NCBI RefSeq assembly: GCF_000716605.1
Contig: NZ_JNXE01000021.1
Coordinates: 1 to 64,000 of the forward strand
DNA from: Streptomyces sp. NRRL F-525
GTDB taxonomy: Bacteria; Actinomycetota; Actinomycetes; Streptomycetales; Streptomycetaceae
Direction: 5' to 3'
Length of the DNA stretch: 64,000 nt
The position numbers were made by a program, and so were the translations under genes. Below the pieces are notes generated by a model that was not told where the DNA came from, did not search any database, and saw only the letters and a list, made by a program, of their open reading frames with translations. The stretch's first letter is position 1; each line of letters opens with the position of its first letter. Shown here in pieces: positions 17,265-25,365 of the stretch.

Positions 17265-18857
17265 TCACCTTCCGGACTGCTGCGACGATCCGGCCTCGCC
17301 GAACTGCCGGATGGTGGCCATCGTGGAGGTGCCGTCGCCGAGGTAGGTGATGCCCTTCTTGGTGGCCCAGTCGGTGCCGATGTAGAAGACGGGTGCCAGC
17401 CAGGCGTTCTCGACGCCGAACTCGTTGATCTCCCGGTAGATTCCCGCGGCCTTGGCCGGGTCGAGTTCGCCCGAGGCCTGGCTGAGGAGCTTGGTCAGCT
17501 TCGGGTCGGTGGAGCGGAAGACGTTGCGGAAACCGGTCGGGGTGTAGAAGCTGCGGGTCATGACCGGGTCGGAGGCGAGACCCTCCACGAGCAGGAACAT
17601 CGGGTACTTGCCCGAGGCCACGGCAGTGGTGGTCTGTTGCGCGGGCACCGGCTCCCAGGTCACCTTGACGCCGATGTCCGCGAGTGCCTGGGTGAAGATC
17701 GGCTCGAAACTCTTGGTGAAGACGAGGCTCGGCATCGTGACCGAGAAGCCCTTGGGGTAACCCGCCTCGGCGAGCAGCTTCTTGGCGCCGGCGACGTCAT
17801 AGGGGTACTTGGCGTTGAGCGTCTCGTCGTAGGCCTTCCCCTTCGGGTTGAAGAGCTGGTCGGTGGCCTTGCCGGAGCCGCGCAGGATCTGTGTGACGAT
17901 CTTCTGCCGGTCGAAGGCCATGTTGATCGCCTTGCGGACGCGCAGGTCACCGAGCGGCTTCAGCTTGCTGCCCGTGCGGTCGCCGAGGACGAGGTAGGCG
18001 CCCGCGGTCGCCTGCACATGCGTGATCTGGAAGCCCGCCGCCCTGATCGCGGAGACCTGCGAGGGGTCGAGGGTGCCGGCGTTGGTCTCGCCCGCCTTGA
18101 GAGCGTTGGCCGCCGCGGTGGGGTCGGTGATCACGCGGATCTTGACCGTCTTGAAGGGGTACGCCTTCTTGTTCCAGTAGTCGTCGCGCCGGTTGAGGAC
18201 GTACACCGAGCCGTTGACCGTGGCCTTTGTGTCGAGGGTATAAGGGCCGGAGCCGACCGGGTTCAGGGTGACGGACTTGGCCGCCATCGTCTTCGGGTCG
18301 CCGATCACTCCGGGGGACGTCGCCAGCGAGGCCAGCAGCGTGGCGTCCGGCTGTTTGAGGTTGATGACGACCGTCGACGCGTCGGGGGTCTCGACCGAGG
18401 AGACGGAGGCCAGGGACAGCTGGCTCTGGCCGGGCGTCGAGCGGATCCGGTCCAGGGTGGCCTTGACCGCGTTCGCGTCCACCGGGTCCCCCGAACTGAA
18501 CTTCATGCCCTGGCGGATCTTCAGCGTCAGGGTGCGGCCGTCCTTGGAGTACGACCAGCTCCGCGCGGCGCCGGGGTGGAGTTCGCCCTTGTTGTCCTGG
18601 AGCACGAGGGTGTCGAAGATCGAGTCCCAGACGTAGGTCGACTGGCCCTCGATGAGCTGGGCGGGGTCGAACGAGTTGGGGGTGCTGAGAATGGACATCG
18701 CCAGGGTCGCGCCGGCGCCGGAACCCGACGTGGCGGGGGCGCTGTCGCACGCCGCCGTGGCCGCCGCCAGCACGGCTGTGGCGGCGACGGCGGCCAGGGT
18801 CTGTGAGCGCTGCCGCGGCCGTGGCGTGGGCCGGGAATGTGAGAAGCCGATGCGCAT
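17265..18857 (-). CDS. ABC transporter substrate-binding lipoprotein, family 5
   Basis: The 530-residue precursor was started at the MRIGFSHSRPT ATG; a longer frame exists but reads as non-coding. A lipoprotein signal sequence ends AAATAAC, with Cys as the first mature residue. The mature part has SBP_bac_5 features: an early VWDSIFDTLVLQDN, SYSKDGRTLTLKIRQGMKFS, and GVIGDPKTMAAKSVTLNPVGSGPY. It would capture the ligand for the downstream permeases. Family 5 proteins bind peptides, nickel, or oligosaccharides (such as cellobiose, xyloglucan or plant-derived sugars in some bacteria). The gene is divergent from the tetR/isomerase pair and shares their regulatory region. Confidence 0.92.
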   Translation of the reverse strand: MRIGFSHSRPTPRPRQRSQTLAAVAATAVLAAATAACDSAPATSGSGAGATLAMSILSTPNSFDPAQLIEGQSTYVWDSIFDTLVLQDNKGELHPGAARSWSYSKDGRTLTLKIRQGMKFSSGDPVDANAVKATLDRIRSTPGQSQLSLASVSSVETPDASTVVINLKQPDATLLASLATSPGVIGDPKTMAAKSVTLNPVGSGPYTLDTKATVNGSVYVLNRRDDYWNKKAYPFKTVKIRVITDPTAAANALKAGETNAGTLDPSQVSAIRAAGFQITHVQATAGAYLVLGDRTGSKLKPLGDLRVRKAINMAFDRQKIVTQILRGSGKATDQLFNPKGKAYDETLNAKYPYDVAGAKKLLAEAGYPKGFSVTMPSLVFTKSFEPIFTQALADIGVKVTWEPVPAQQTTTAVASGKYPMFLLVEGLASDPVMTRSFYTPTGFRNVFRSTDPKLTKLLSQASGELDPAKAAGIYREINEFGVENAWLAPVFYIGTDWATKKGITYLGDGTSTMATIRQFGEAGSSQQSGR

Positions 18858-19070
18858 GGGTGGATTCCTTCGTCCTGGAACCTGGAGAGCCGAGGCCTTC
18901 GTCGGCGCGTCTGTGCGGACATGCACGGGTGCACGCGTGGGCCGACGCACGGGTGGGGCGTGCGGCGCAGCCCTGAGCGAGACAGGCGTGCGGTGGTGGG
19001 CGGGGTCCTGGCGGCGGTTGCGGATCCGCCGGTGCGTCCCGTCACTCGAACAGTTACCACGTGGTCGAAT

Positions 19071-19143
19071 TTCAATCGGAAGGTAAGCCCCCGGCGGGAT
19101 GTGCGGGAAGAGTGGAGGCCGCGTTCGTAACCAGAGCGTTATC
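19071..19143 (+). promoter_or_regulatory. Composite regulatory element, copy 1 (tetR1/ABC divergent promoter)
   Basis: This copy consists of AATCGGAAGGTAAG, a 16-nt gap, CGGGAAGAGTG, 9 nt, and TTCGTAACCAGAGCGTTATC. The same parts in the same order and spacing occur upstream of the GH1 operon and, inverted, upstream of the second tetR gene. The last 40 nt match the third copy at 35 of 40 positions without gaps. It lies 133 bp before the tetR1 start and about 214 bp before the ABC lipoprotein start, so it can serve both. The imperfect dyad GTAAC-N6-GTTAT could be a TetR site. The binding protein is inferred. Confidence 0.75.
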
Positions 19144-19276
19144 TGGCGTGAAATCGTCGCGTCGCGCCTCTTGCGCTCCCCGTGGTCGCGACTCAGAATC
19201 CGGTCAGGCTGCGAAATTTAAAGCCTTGGAAGGTTTTTGGAGTCGTGAGACGGGACCCGGAAAGAGGAAGCGCATT

Positions 19277-19894
19277 GTGACCCAGGCGAGGGCTCGCGGC
19301 CCGTACACCAAGACTCGGGCCAGGCGGGCGGAGATCGTCCGGGCGGCGCGTGAGAGCTTCGCGGAACACGGGTTCACGATGGCCTCGCTGCGGGACATCG
19401 CCGAACGGGCCGGCATCACTCACGCCGGACTGCTGCACCACTTCCGCGACAAGGACGACCTCCTCGCCGCCGTGCTCGCCGAACGCGACACCGAGGAGCG
19501 GCGGTACGCCGAGTCGAGGGTCCCGGACATGGATCACCTGGCGCCGTACCTCGGCGACCTGCTGCGCCACCACCAGAAGTCGCCCGAGCTGATGCGCCTG
19601 TGGATCGAGCTCGCGGTGGCCGCCTCACGTCCCGAGCATCCCGCGCACGGCTACTTCGTGCATCGCTACACATGGGGAAGCGACCAGTTCGCGCGAGGCA
19701 TGCGCGGCAAGGCACAGCGCGGTGAACTGCACGAGGCGCTCACCCCCGAACACGCCGCCACCCTGCTGCAGGCCATGCTCAACGGCCTGCAGCTGCAATG
19801 GCTCCTCGACCAGGATCTCGACATCGTCGGGCCGGTCCAGGCCTTTATGCGCATGACCTTCCCGCAGGCCGTACAACCGGAGGACGAAGAATGA
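19277..19894 (+). CDS. TetR family regulator, first of a paralogous pair
   Basis: The 205-residue protein starts at a GTG with GAGGAAG upstream, giving an N-terminus (TQARARGPYTKTRARRAEIV) that aligns with its paralogue at the other end of the island. The HTH (about residues 28-72) reads ASLRDIAERAGITHAGLLHHFR and is near-identical in the paralogue. The C-terminal ligand domain diverges more but keeps LMRLWIEL, SRPEHPAH, and LNGLQLQWLLDQDLDIVGPV. Its stop overlaps the isomerase start by ATGA. Shared operators and near-identical recognition helices suggest that both regulators bind the same sites but may sense different ligands. Confidence 0.92.
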   Translation: MTQARARGPYTKTRARRAEIVRAARESFAEHGFTMASLRDIAERAGITHAGLLHHFRDKDDLLAAVLAERDTEERRYAESRVPDMDHLAPYLGDLLRHHQKSPELMRLWIELAVAASRPEHPAHGYFVHRYTWGSDQFARGMRGKAQRGELHEALTPEHAATLLQAMLNGLQLQWLLDQDLDIVGPVQAFMRMTFPQAVQPEDEE

Positions 19895-20688
19895 GAACAG
19901 GCACCCTCGCCGTCCAGCTGTACAGCGTGATCGACGCGTTGCAGGCCGACCGTCCCGGCACGTTCGCGCGCCTCGCAGCGCTCGGCTTCCGCCATGTGGA
20001 GCCGTTCGCTCTGGGTCTGTGGAACACGCACCCCGACGAACTGGCCGCTTCCGCACGCGCGTTGCGCGCGGACCTGGACGAGGCCGGCCTCGGCGTCGGC
20101 TCCGTGCACATCGCCGTCTCGGCCGACAGCCAGGCATCCGCGATCGAGACCTGCCGCATCCTCGGCACGGACACCGCGTTCGTGCCGATTCCGTGGCTCG
20201 TCGACGGCTTCGACGAACGGGCCCTGGAGACCCACGACGGCGTACGCGCCCTTGCCGACCGTCTCAACGCGGCGGCGCGGGAACTGGCCAGGGCGGGGAT
20301 CAGGCTCGGCTACCACAACCACCACTTCGAATGGGTGCGGCTGCCGGACGGTGCCCGCGCCTTCGACGTGCTCTGGGAGCTGCTCGACCCCGAGATCCTC
20401 GCCGAGGTCGACGTCTACTGGGCCGCCGTGGCCGGCCAGGACCCGGCCGAGGTCCTGGAGCGCCTCGGAGAACGCGCCGTGGCGGCCCACCTCAAGGACG
20501 GCCCCGCCAAACCCGACGCACCGCAGACGCCCATCGGCACCGGTGACGTCGACATTCCGGCCGCGTTGCGCGCGGGAACCCATCTGCGCTGGCACATCAC
20601 GGAGATCGACCGGACCGAAGCCGACCGTTTCGAACTCCTGGCCGCCAACCGGCAAGCGCTCCTGGAGGGTGGCCTGACCGCGCCCTGA
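19891..20688 (+). CDS. Sugar phosphate isomerase/epimerase-like TIM-barrel protein
   Basis: The 265-residue protein belongs to the xylose-isomerase-like TIM-barrel superfamily (AP_endonuc_2). It opens LAVQLYSVIDAL and has HVEPFALG, GYHNHHFEW (metal-binding His region), LAEVDVYWAAVAGQDP, AAHLKDGP and a final HITEID strand. Such proteins isomerise or epimerise keto-sugars or act as inosose dehydratases. It is translationally coupled to tetR1, so it belongs to the glycoside regulon and probably converts a released or oxidised sugar. A beta-elimination role on 3-oxo-glycosides, known for some relatives, is possible but the usual small partner protein is not seen. Confidence 0.85.
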   Translation: MRTGTLAVQLYSVIDALQADRPGTFARLAALGFRHVEPFALGLWNTHPDELAASARALRADLDEAGLGVGSVHIAVSADSQASAIETCRILGTDTAFVPIPWLVDGFDERALETHDGVRALADRLNAAARELARAGIRLGYHNHHFEWVRLPDGARAFDVLWELLDPEILAEVDVYWAAVAGQDPAEVLERLGERAVAAHLKDGPAKPDAPQTPIGTGDVDIPAALRAGTHLRWHITEIDRTEADRFELLAANRQALLEGGLTAP

Positions 20689-20981
20689 CACCCGGTCAGC
20701 AAGCCGTTGTCCTCCGAGGACACGAGGCGGCCGTCGCACGACGCGTGCTGAACCGAGTTCGGAGCGGATCGTGTCGGCTTATGGCGTTCGATGTGCCGGC
20801 GGGACCCGGACGCCGCCCCGCGACCCGTGGCCTGCGCGCAGCAGCTTGTCGTGGCGGGCCCCGCATCCCACGGCGGTCATGGACCGGTGCGCGGTAGGAG
20901 CCGCCGAGACGTCCCGTACGCCAAGCGCCGACCGGTGCGAACCGCCCGCGGTGGCACCGTCGACGGCCCCCTGCGGTCGTC

Positions 20982-23648
20982 TCAACCCACCTTCCCCACG
21001 CGCCGGGTGGCGCTGAATGTGCCGGCAGGGAGATGCTGGACGGTGGTGCCGTCGGGGAAGACGACGCGTGCGGTGGTGGCCGGTGGGACGTCGACCGTCA
21101 CGATGAGTTCGTCGCCGACCGTCCGCCACTCGACGGCGATGGTTCCCTGCGGGGACTCGTGCGTGCCCCGGGCCCAGGGCACGCAGGGGTGCGGGACGGG
21201 CGCGACCTCGAAGGACTCCCAGGCGATCGACCCCGACGTCTGGCGCAGGCCCAGGGTGTGGGTGTGCAGGAAGCGGATCACCGCGCCTTTGCTGTAGTGG
21301 TTCAGGGACTCGTGGGCGGTGCCGGTGTCGTCGACGCCTTCCCAGTCCTCCCAGACGGTGGTCGCGCCGCGGTCGAGCATGTACCGCCACGACGGTGCGG
21401 TGCGCTGGAGGAGCAGCTCGTAGGCGACGTCTGCGTGGCCGGCGTCGGCGAGGACGGGGAGCAGGTCGCCGGTCGCGAGAAAACCGGTGCCGAGGTGGGT
21501 GCCGGCCGCGCGGATCAGCTCGACGAGGCGTGCGGCGGCGGCCTCGCGCAGTGCGCCGGGTACGAGTCCCAGGGACAGCGCGCGCACATAAGCGGCCTGG
21601 GTGTCGCCGGTGGTACGTCCGTCTGCGGAGAGGAACTCGGTGCGCCAGGCGTCGCGGATCCGCTCGGCGAGCACGGTGTAGCGGGCCGCGTCCTCGGCGC
21701 GGTCCAGGACCCGCGCGACGCGGGCCAGGGTCGCCGTCGAGCGGTACAGGAAGGCCGTGCCGATCTCGCCCTTGTCGGCTGTGAACCAGGCGACGGGGTT
21801 GTCCTTGACCGGGTCGATGGGGGTGCCGTCGGCAGCCTTCTCCTTCGGTTCGGTCCACTCGCCCCAGTGGAAGGTGCCGTCCCACACGTACTGCTCGTGC
21901 GGCAGCGGCTCGGCCGAGCGCTCGACGCGGGACTGGTGGCGGAGGGTGCGGGCGGCCGTCAACGTCCACTCCACCCAGCGGACCATCGCCGCCCAGTTCT
22001 CGGCGAGGACCTCCCGGTCGCCGTACGACTCGTACAGCTCCCACGGGACGGCGACGACGGCGTCTCCCCAGCCGGCCGAGCCCGTCATCATGGCGAACTG
22101 GTCGTCCAGGTGGTGCTTGATACGGCGTCCGTCGGGCGAGAAGTTGGCGATCCGCCCGTCGGGCAGCTGGTCGTCGCGGACCGAACGCAGCCACTTGCGG
22201 CTGAAGCCCAGGACGTCGTAGAGACGGGTGGCGGTGGGGGCGAAAACCTGGTAGTCGCCGGTCCAGGCGAGACGTTCACGGGTTGGGCAGTCGGTGGGCA
22301 CGTCGACGGCGTTGCCGCGAAAACTCCACTCGGCTATCTCGTGGAGGCGGTTGAGATCGTCGTGGCCGCTCGCGAAGGTGCCGGTGCGGCGCAGGTCGGA
22401 ATGAACGACCCGCATGACGAGGCTCGCCGGGTCGAGCGGGGCGCCGTCGCGGTGGAGACGGGCGTACCGGAAACCGTGCACGGTGTGGCGCGGCTCGAAC
22501 GTCCCGCCATCGCCCCCCGAGACGACCTCGTCGCGCTGGACGAAGGGGATCGGGGCCTGGCCGGGGCGTACGGAGTCCAGGTGGGCGGTGGTCAGGTCGC
22601 CGCCGGGTCCGAGGTGCTCGCCGTGGTCGATGAGCGTGCGGGTGCCGGCTGGGCCGAGGTCGCCCAGGGCGATCCAGCCGGAGGCGTTCTGGCCGAAGTC
22701 GGCGATCCATACGCCGTCCGAGAGCTGTGCCACGGACTGTGCCGGGCGTGACTCGACCACGCGTACTGGCGGCGCCGGCGACCAGTCGACCGCGGGCGCT
22801 TCCACCTGGTCGACGAGAACGGGCCGTCCGGCACCGGGCCGCAGGCGGAAGTCGGTGGTCTGACCGGCCATGAGGTCGGCCCGGGTGATCGCCGATTCCT
22901 CGCTCGTCCACGTCCCGTCGGTGCGTACCACCTGGCGTGCGCCGTCCTCGTAGGTGATGTGCAGTTCGGCCCGCGCGCCGGTCACGGTGCCCCAGCCGGC
23001 CGGGAGCCGGAAGGCGCCCACCTGACCTCGGTACCAGCCGTCGGACAGCACGATCGCGAACCGGTTCTCGCCCGTCTCGACGGCTGCCGTGACATCGGCG
23101 GCCTGAGCGTAGAGCGTGCGGTCGTAGGAGGTGGACCCCGGCGAGAGTTCGGCGGTGCCGGCCCGTTCGCCGTTGACGTACGCCTCGTACACCCCGAGCG
23201 CCGTCGCGTACAGCCGCGCCGATCGCACCCCGGCCCCTGCCTCGAATCGCGTCGACAGGACGTACGCGGGCCGTCTGCCGTATCCGGGATCACTGGAATC
23301 GGGCGGACTGATCCAGCGCGCCCGCCAGTCGGCGGCGAGCAGACCGGACTCGAACGCGTGCCACCGCGACCAGGGCGAGTCGTCGCCGTTCGTGCCCAGC
23401 GCTCGGACCCGCCAGGCCACCTGCCGTCCGCTGTCCAGTGCCGCCCACGGCCAGGGGGCGAACCGGTGCCCGCCCTCGGCGGTGGTCACGGCGGGTCGCG
23501 CCTCGCCGTCGATGGTGCACTCCACCTCGTACGTCACCGGGCGTGCCGCGTCCGACGGTGGCTTCCACGAGAGCCGGGGCGTGGGCCCCGACACGGGGAA
23601 GGCGTCCCCGCCGCTGTCGATGCCCAGGTCGTACGGCGCGTTGCGCAT
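20982..23648 (-). CDS. Alpha-L-rhamnosidase, GH78, cytoplasmic
   Basis: The 888-residue enzyme has no signal peptide. The domain order fits GH78: an N-terminal fibronectin-like domain (PTPRLSWKPPSDAARPVTYEVE), Bac_rhamnosid_N (YDRTLYAQAADVT, about residues 150-310), the concanavalin-like Bac_rhamnosid domain (about 320-420, with IADFGQNASGWIAL), the (alpha/alpha)6 barrel (about 430-780, with DVPTDCPTRERLAWTGDYQ that contains the catalytic acid region) and a C-terminal beta domain. It cleaves terminal alpha-rhamnose from flavonoid glycosides, saponins or pectin fragments. As the last gene of the leftward operon, it would act inside the cell on imported diglycosides. Confidence 0.93.
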   Translation of the reverse strand: MRNAPYDLGIDSGGDAFPVSGPTPRLSWKPPSDAARPVTYEVECTIDGEARPAVTTAEGGHRFAPWPWAALDSGRQVAWRVRALGTNGDDSPWSRWHAFESGLLAADWRARWISPPDSSDPGYGRRPAYVLSTRFEAGAGVRSARLYATALGVYEAYVNGERAGTAELSPGSTSYDRTLYAQAADVTAAVETGENRFAIVLSDGWYRGQVGAFRLPAGWGTVTGARAELHITYEDGARQVVRTDGTWTSEESAITRADLMAGQTTDFRLRPGAGRPVLVDQVEAPAVDWSPAPPVRVVESRPAQSVAQLSDGVWIADFGQNASGWIALGDLGPAGTRTLIDHGEHLGPGGDLTTAHLDSVRPGQAPIPFVQRDEVVSGGDGGTFEPRHTVHGFRYARLHRDGAPLDPASLVMRVVHSDLRRTGTFASGHDDLNRLHEIAEWSFRGNAVDVPTDCPTRERLAWTGDYQVFAPTATRLYDVLGFSRKWLRSVRDDQLPDGRIANFSPDGRRIKHHLDDQFAMMTGSAGWGDAVVAVPWELYESYGDREVLAENWAAMVRWVEWTLTAARTLRHQSRVERSAEPLPHEQYVWDGTFHWGEWTEPKEKAADGTPIDPVKDNPVAWFTADKGEIGTAFLYRSTATLARVARVLDRAEDAARYTVLAERIRDAWRTEFLSADGRTTGDTQAAYVRALSLGLVPGALREAAAARLVELIRAAGTHLGTGFLATGDLLPVLADAGHADVAYELLLQRTAPSWRYMLDRGATTVWEDWEGVDDTGTAHESLNHYSKGAVIRFLHTHTLGLRQTSGSIAWESFEVAPVPHPCVPWARGTHESPQGTIAVEWRTVGDELIVTVDVPPATTARVVFPDGTTVQHLPAGTFSATRRVGKVG

Positions 23649-23714
23649 GCTGTGCCTTCTCGGAACTCGGTGGAATGTGAGGCTTCTCGGGAGGCCGCCG
23701 AACGGGAGGCGGCG

Positions 23715-25067
23715 CTACCGGACCGACTTGATCTTGAGCTTGACGACGAGGCCACCGGCCAGTGCCAGGACCGCGCCGAGCAGGTAGAGCTGGGTGTAGT
23801 TCTTCTCACCGCCGCCGCTGACGCCGAGGGTGATGACAAGCGGGGCGATCAGCGGGGCGACGGCGCTGGGGATCTTCTGTGCGAAGCCGATGACCGCGAG
23901 GTAGCGGCCCGCCTCGGTTCGGTCCGGCAGGACGGCGAAGACGATCGCCTGGTCGACGGCGCTGAACACCGCGATGCCGAACTGCATCAGCACCGCGCCG
24001 ACGACCAGTTGGGGCAGCGAGTGGGCGAACGCCTCGGTGACGGCCCCGGCGACGAACACCGTGGAGCCGATCAGGGCGAACAGCTTGCGCCGACCGAGCT
24101 TGTCGGAGAGGAAGCCGCCCCCGATGGCGCCGCCGGCCGCGGCCACCACGCCGATGGTTCCGATGACCGCCACGATTCCGGCGACCTCCTTGACCGGCAG
24201 GTCGAGCCGCTGCGCGAAGAAGAAGGTGCCGAAGGTGGTGCTGAGATACAGGCCCATGAAGAAGACGAAGCGGCCGAGCCAGTTCCAGCCGAAGTCCGGG
24301 TACCTGCGCGGGCTGAAGCCGTAGCCGGCGACCATGCTCCTCAGGGTCACGCCGCCGGTGCGCACGAGCGAGCGGGAATCGCCCTCGGGCTTGAACACCG
24401 GGAACAGCACCACCAGCGCACCGCCCAGGACGCCGGGTACGAGGAATACCAGGAACGGGCTGGAGGCGACCGTGTACGCCAGGCCGATGCCGATCACCGG
24501 GGCGATCTGGGTCATGACGCCGGTCAGCGCCGAGACCCGGCCGCGCTGTTCCTCGGGCACGCGGTCCGCCTGAACGTTCTGAATGGCCTGACCGGTCGTC
24601 GACCAGCCGACCATGCCGACCGCCCACGCCAGGCCCAGTAGAAGGACGGACGGAGCGAGCGCGACCCCGACGAGCGCGACGGTGCCGAGCAGAGTGCCGC
24701 CGATCATGAAGGGGGTCCGGCGGCCCAGACGGGAACGGGTCCGGTCGCTCCAGAGACCGATCAGCGGGCTGAGTACCAGGTAGACGAACTGGGCGGATCC
24801 AGTGACGTAACCGAGTTGTTCCTCGTGCCCGGGGGCGAGGTCCGCGATCCGCACGGCCAGCGAGTAGGAGAGGGGGACCATCAGGGCCAGGGAGCCGCCG
24901 AAACTGGCGATCATCAGCCAGAGCAGGTAGTTCCTGCCGACCTCCTGCATCGGCGGTGACTCTGTCGCTGGAACGGCGGGTGGCTGGGTGGGACTCCTGT
25001 CCGCCTTCTGCGGTGACGTTGTCGGACGGGGTACGACTGCCCTGGCGTCCCGGTCATCGTGAGGCAT
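23715..25067 (-). CDS. MFS transporter, SLC45-like glycoside/sugar permease
   Basis: The 450-residue protein has a cytoplasmic N-tail of about 40 residues rich in Pro/Thr and then 12 predicted membrane helices. The loop 2-3 motif is LIGLWSDRTRSRLGRRTPFM, characteristic of the sugar/H+ symporter group that includes sucrose and maltose carriers. A matching motif in the second half is GGGFLSDKLGRRKLFALIG. It would import intact glycosides or disaccharides to feed the cytoplasmic rhamnosidase, glucuronidase and glucosidase. A 298-bp gap with a giant hairpin separates it from the upstream uidA gene, so its expression may be partly uncoupled. Confidence 0.88.
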   Translation of the reverse strand: MPHDDRDARAVVPRPTTSPQKADRSPTQPPAVPATESPPMQEVGRNYLLWLMIASFGGSLALMVPLSYSLAVRIADLAPGHEEQLGYVTGSAQFVYLVLSPLIGLWSDRTRSRLGRRTPFMIGGTLLGTVALVGVALAPSVLLLGLAWAVGMVGWSTTGQAIQNVQADRVPEEQRGRVSALTGVMTQIAPVIGIGLAYTVASSPFLVFLVPGVLGGALVVLFPVFKPEGDSRSLVRTGGVTLRSMVAGYGFSPRRYPDFGWNWLGRFVFFMGLYLSTTFGTFFFAQRLDLPVKEVAGIVAVIGTIGVVAAAGGAIGGGFLSDKLGRRKLFALIGSTVFVAGAVTEAFAHSLPQLVVGAVLMQFGIAVFSAVDQAIVFAVLPDRTEAGRYLAVIGFAQKIPSAVAPLIAPLVITLGVSGGGEKNYTQLYLLGAVLALAGGLVVKLKIKSVR

Positions 25068-25198
25068 CAGGACTCCTTTGTCGCATGAGCGTGTGAGATC
25101 GCGGGATGTCGGTGTGTTGTGGGGACGGCGGTGCCGGGACCTGTTGTGGGGGAGGAGAACCGGCTGCTGCGAGGTCGCCGATCAAGTGCACGGGGATG

Positions 25199-25289
25199 CC
25201 GTGGTGTCCGCCGCGACCCCGGCAGTCCCCCGTGGCGCCCGTCAGGGTGCGCCGGCGGGGGACTGCCCGGGCCGCGGCGGACACCACGG
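25199..25289. repeat. Long near-perfect inverted repeat (giant hairpin) between uidA and the MFS gene
   Basis: The left arm (34 nt) pairs with the right arm with only two mismatches. The outer 17 bp (CCGTGGTGTCCGCCGCG) are perfect, then 3 of 5 positions pair, then 12 bp (GGCAGTCCCCCG) are perfect. The 23-nt loop can itself fold through GGCGC/GCGCC. This is much longer than the usual Streptomyces terminator. It may attenuate read-through from uidA into the transporter and rhamnosidase genes, stabilise the upstream mRNA 3' end, or be a relic of a small palindromic mobile repeat. Confidence 0.85.
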
Positions 25290-25365
25290 GTCCGGTGCGG
25301 GTCCGGCATCACTTCGATGCCGCGGAACGTAAGGAGGAGAGCGGGGGCCCGGAGTGCCCTCGGCG

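Noticed and set aside
19891..20688. TIM-barrel isomerase as a C-glycoside-cleaving enzyme subunit
   Set aside because: Known C-deglycosylation enzymes need a small partner protein and an oxidoreductase making a 3-oxo-glycoside; no such partner gene is adjacent, so a general isomerase/epimerase call is safer.
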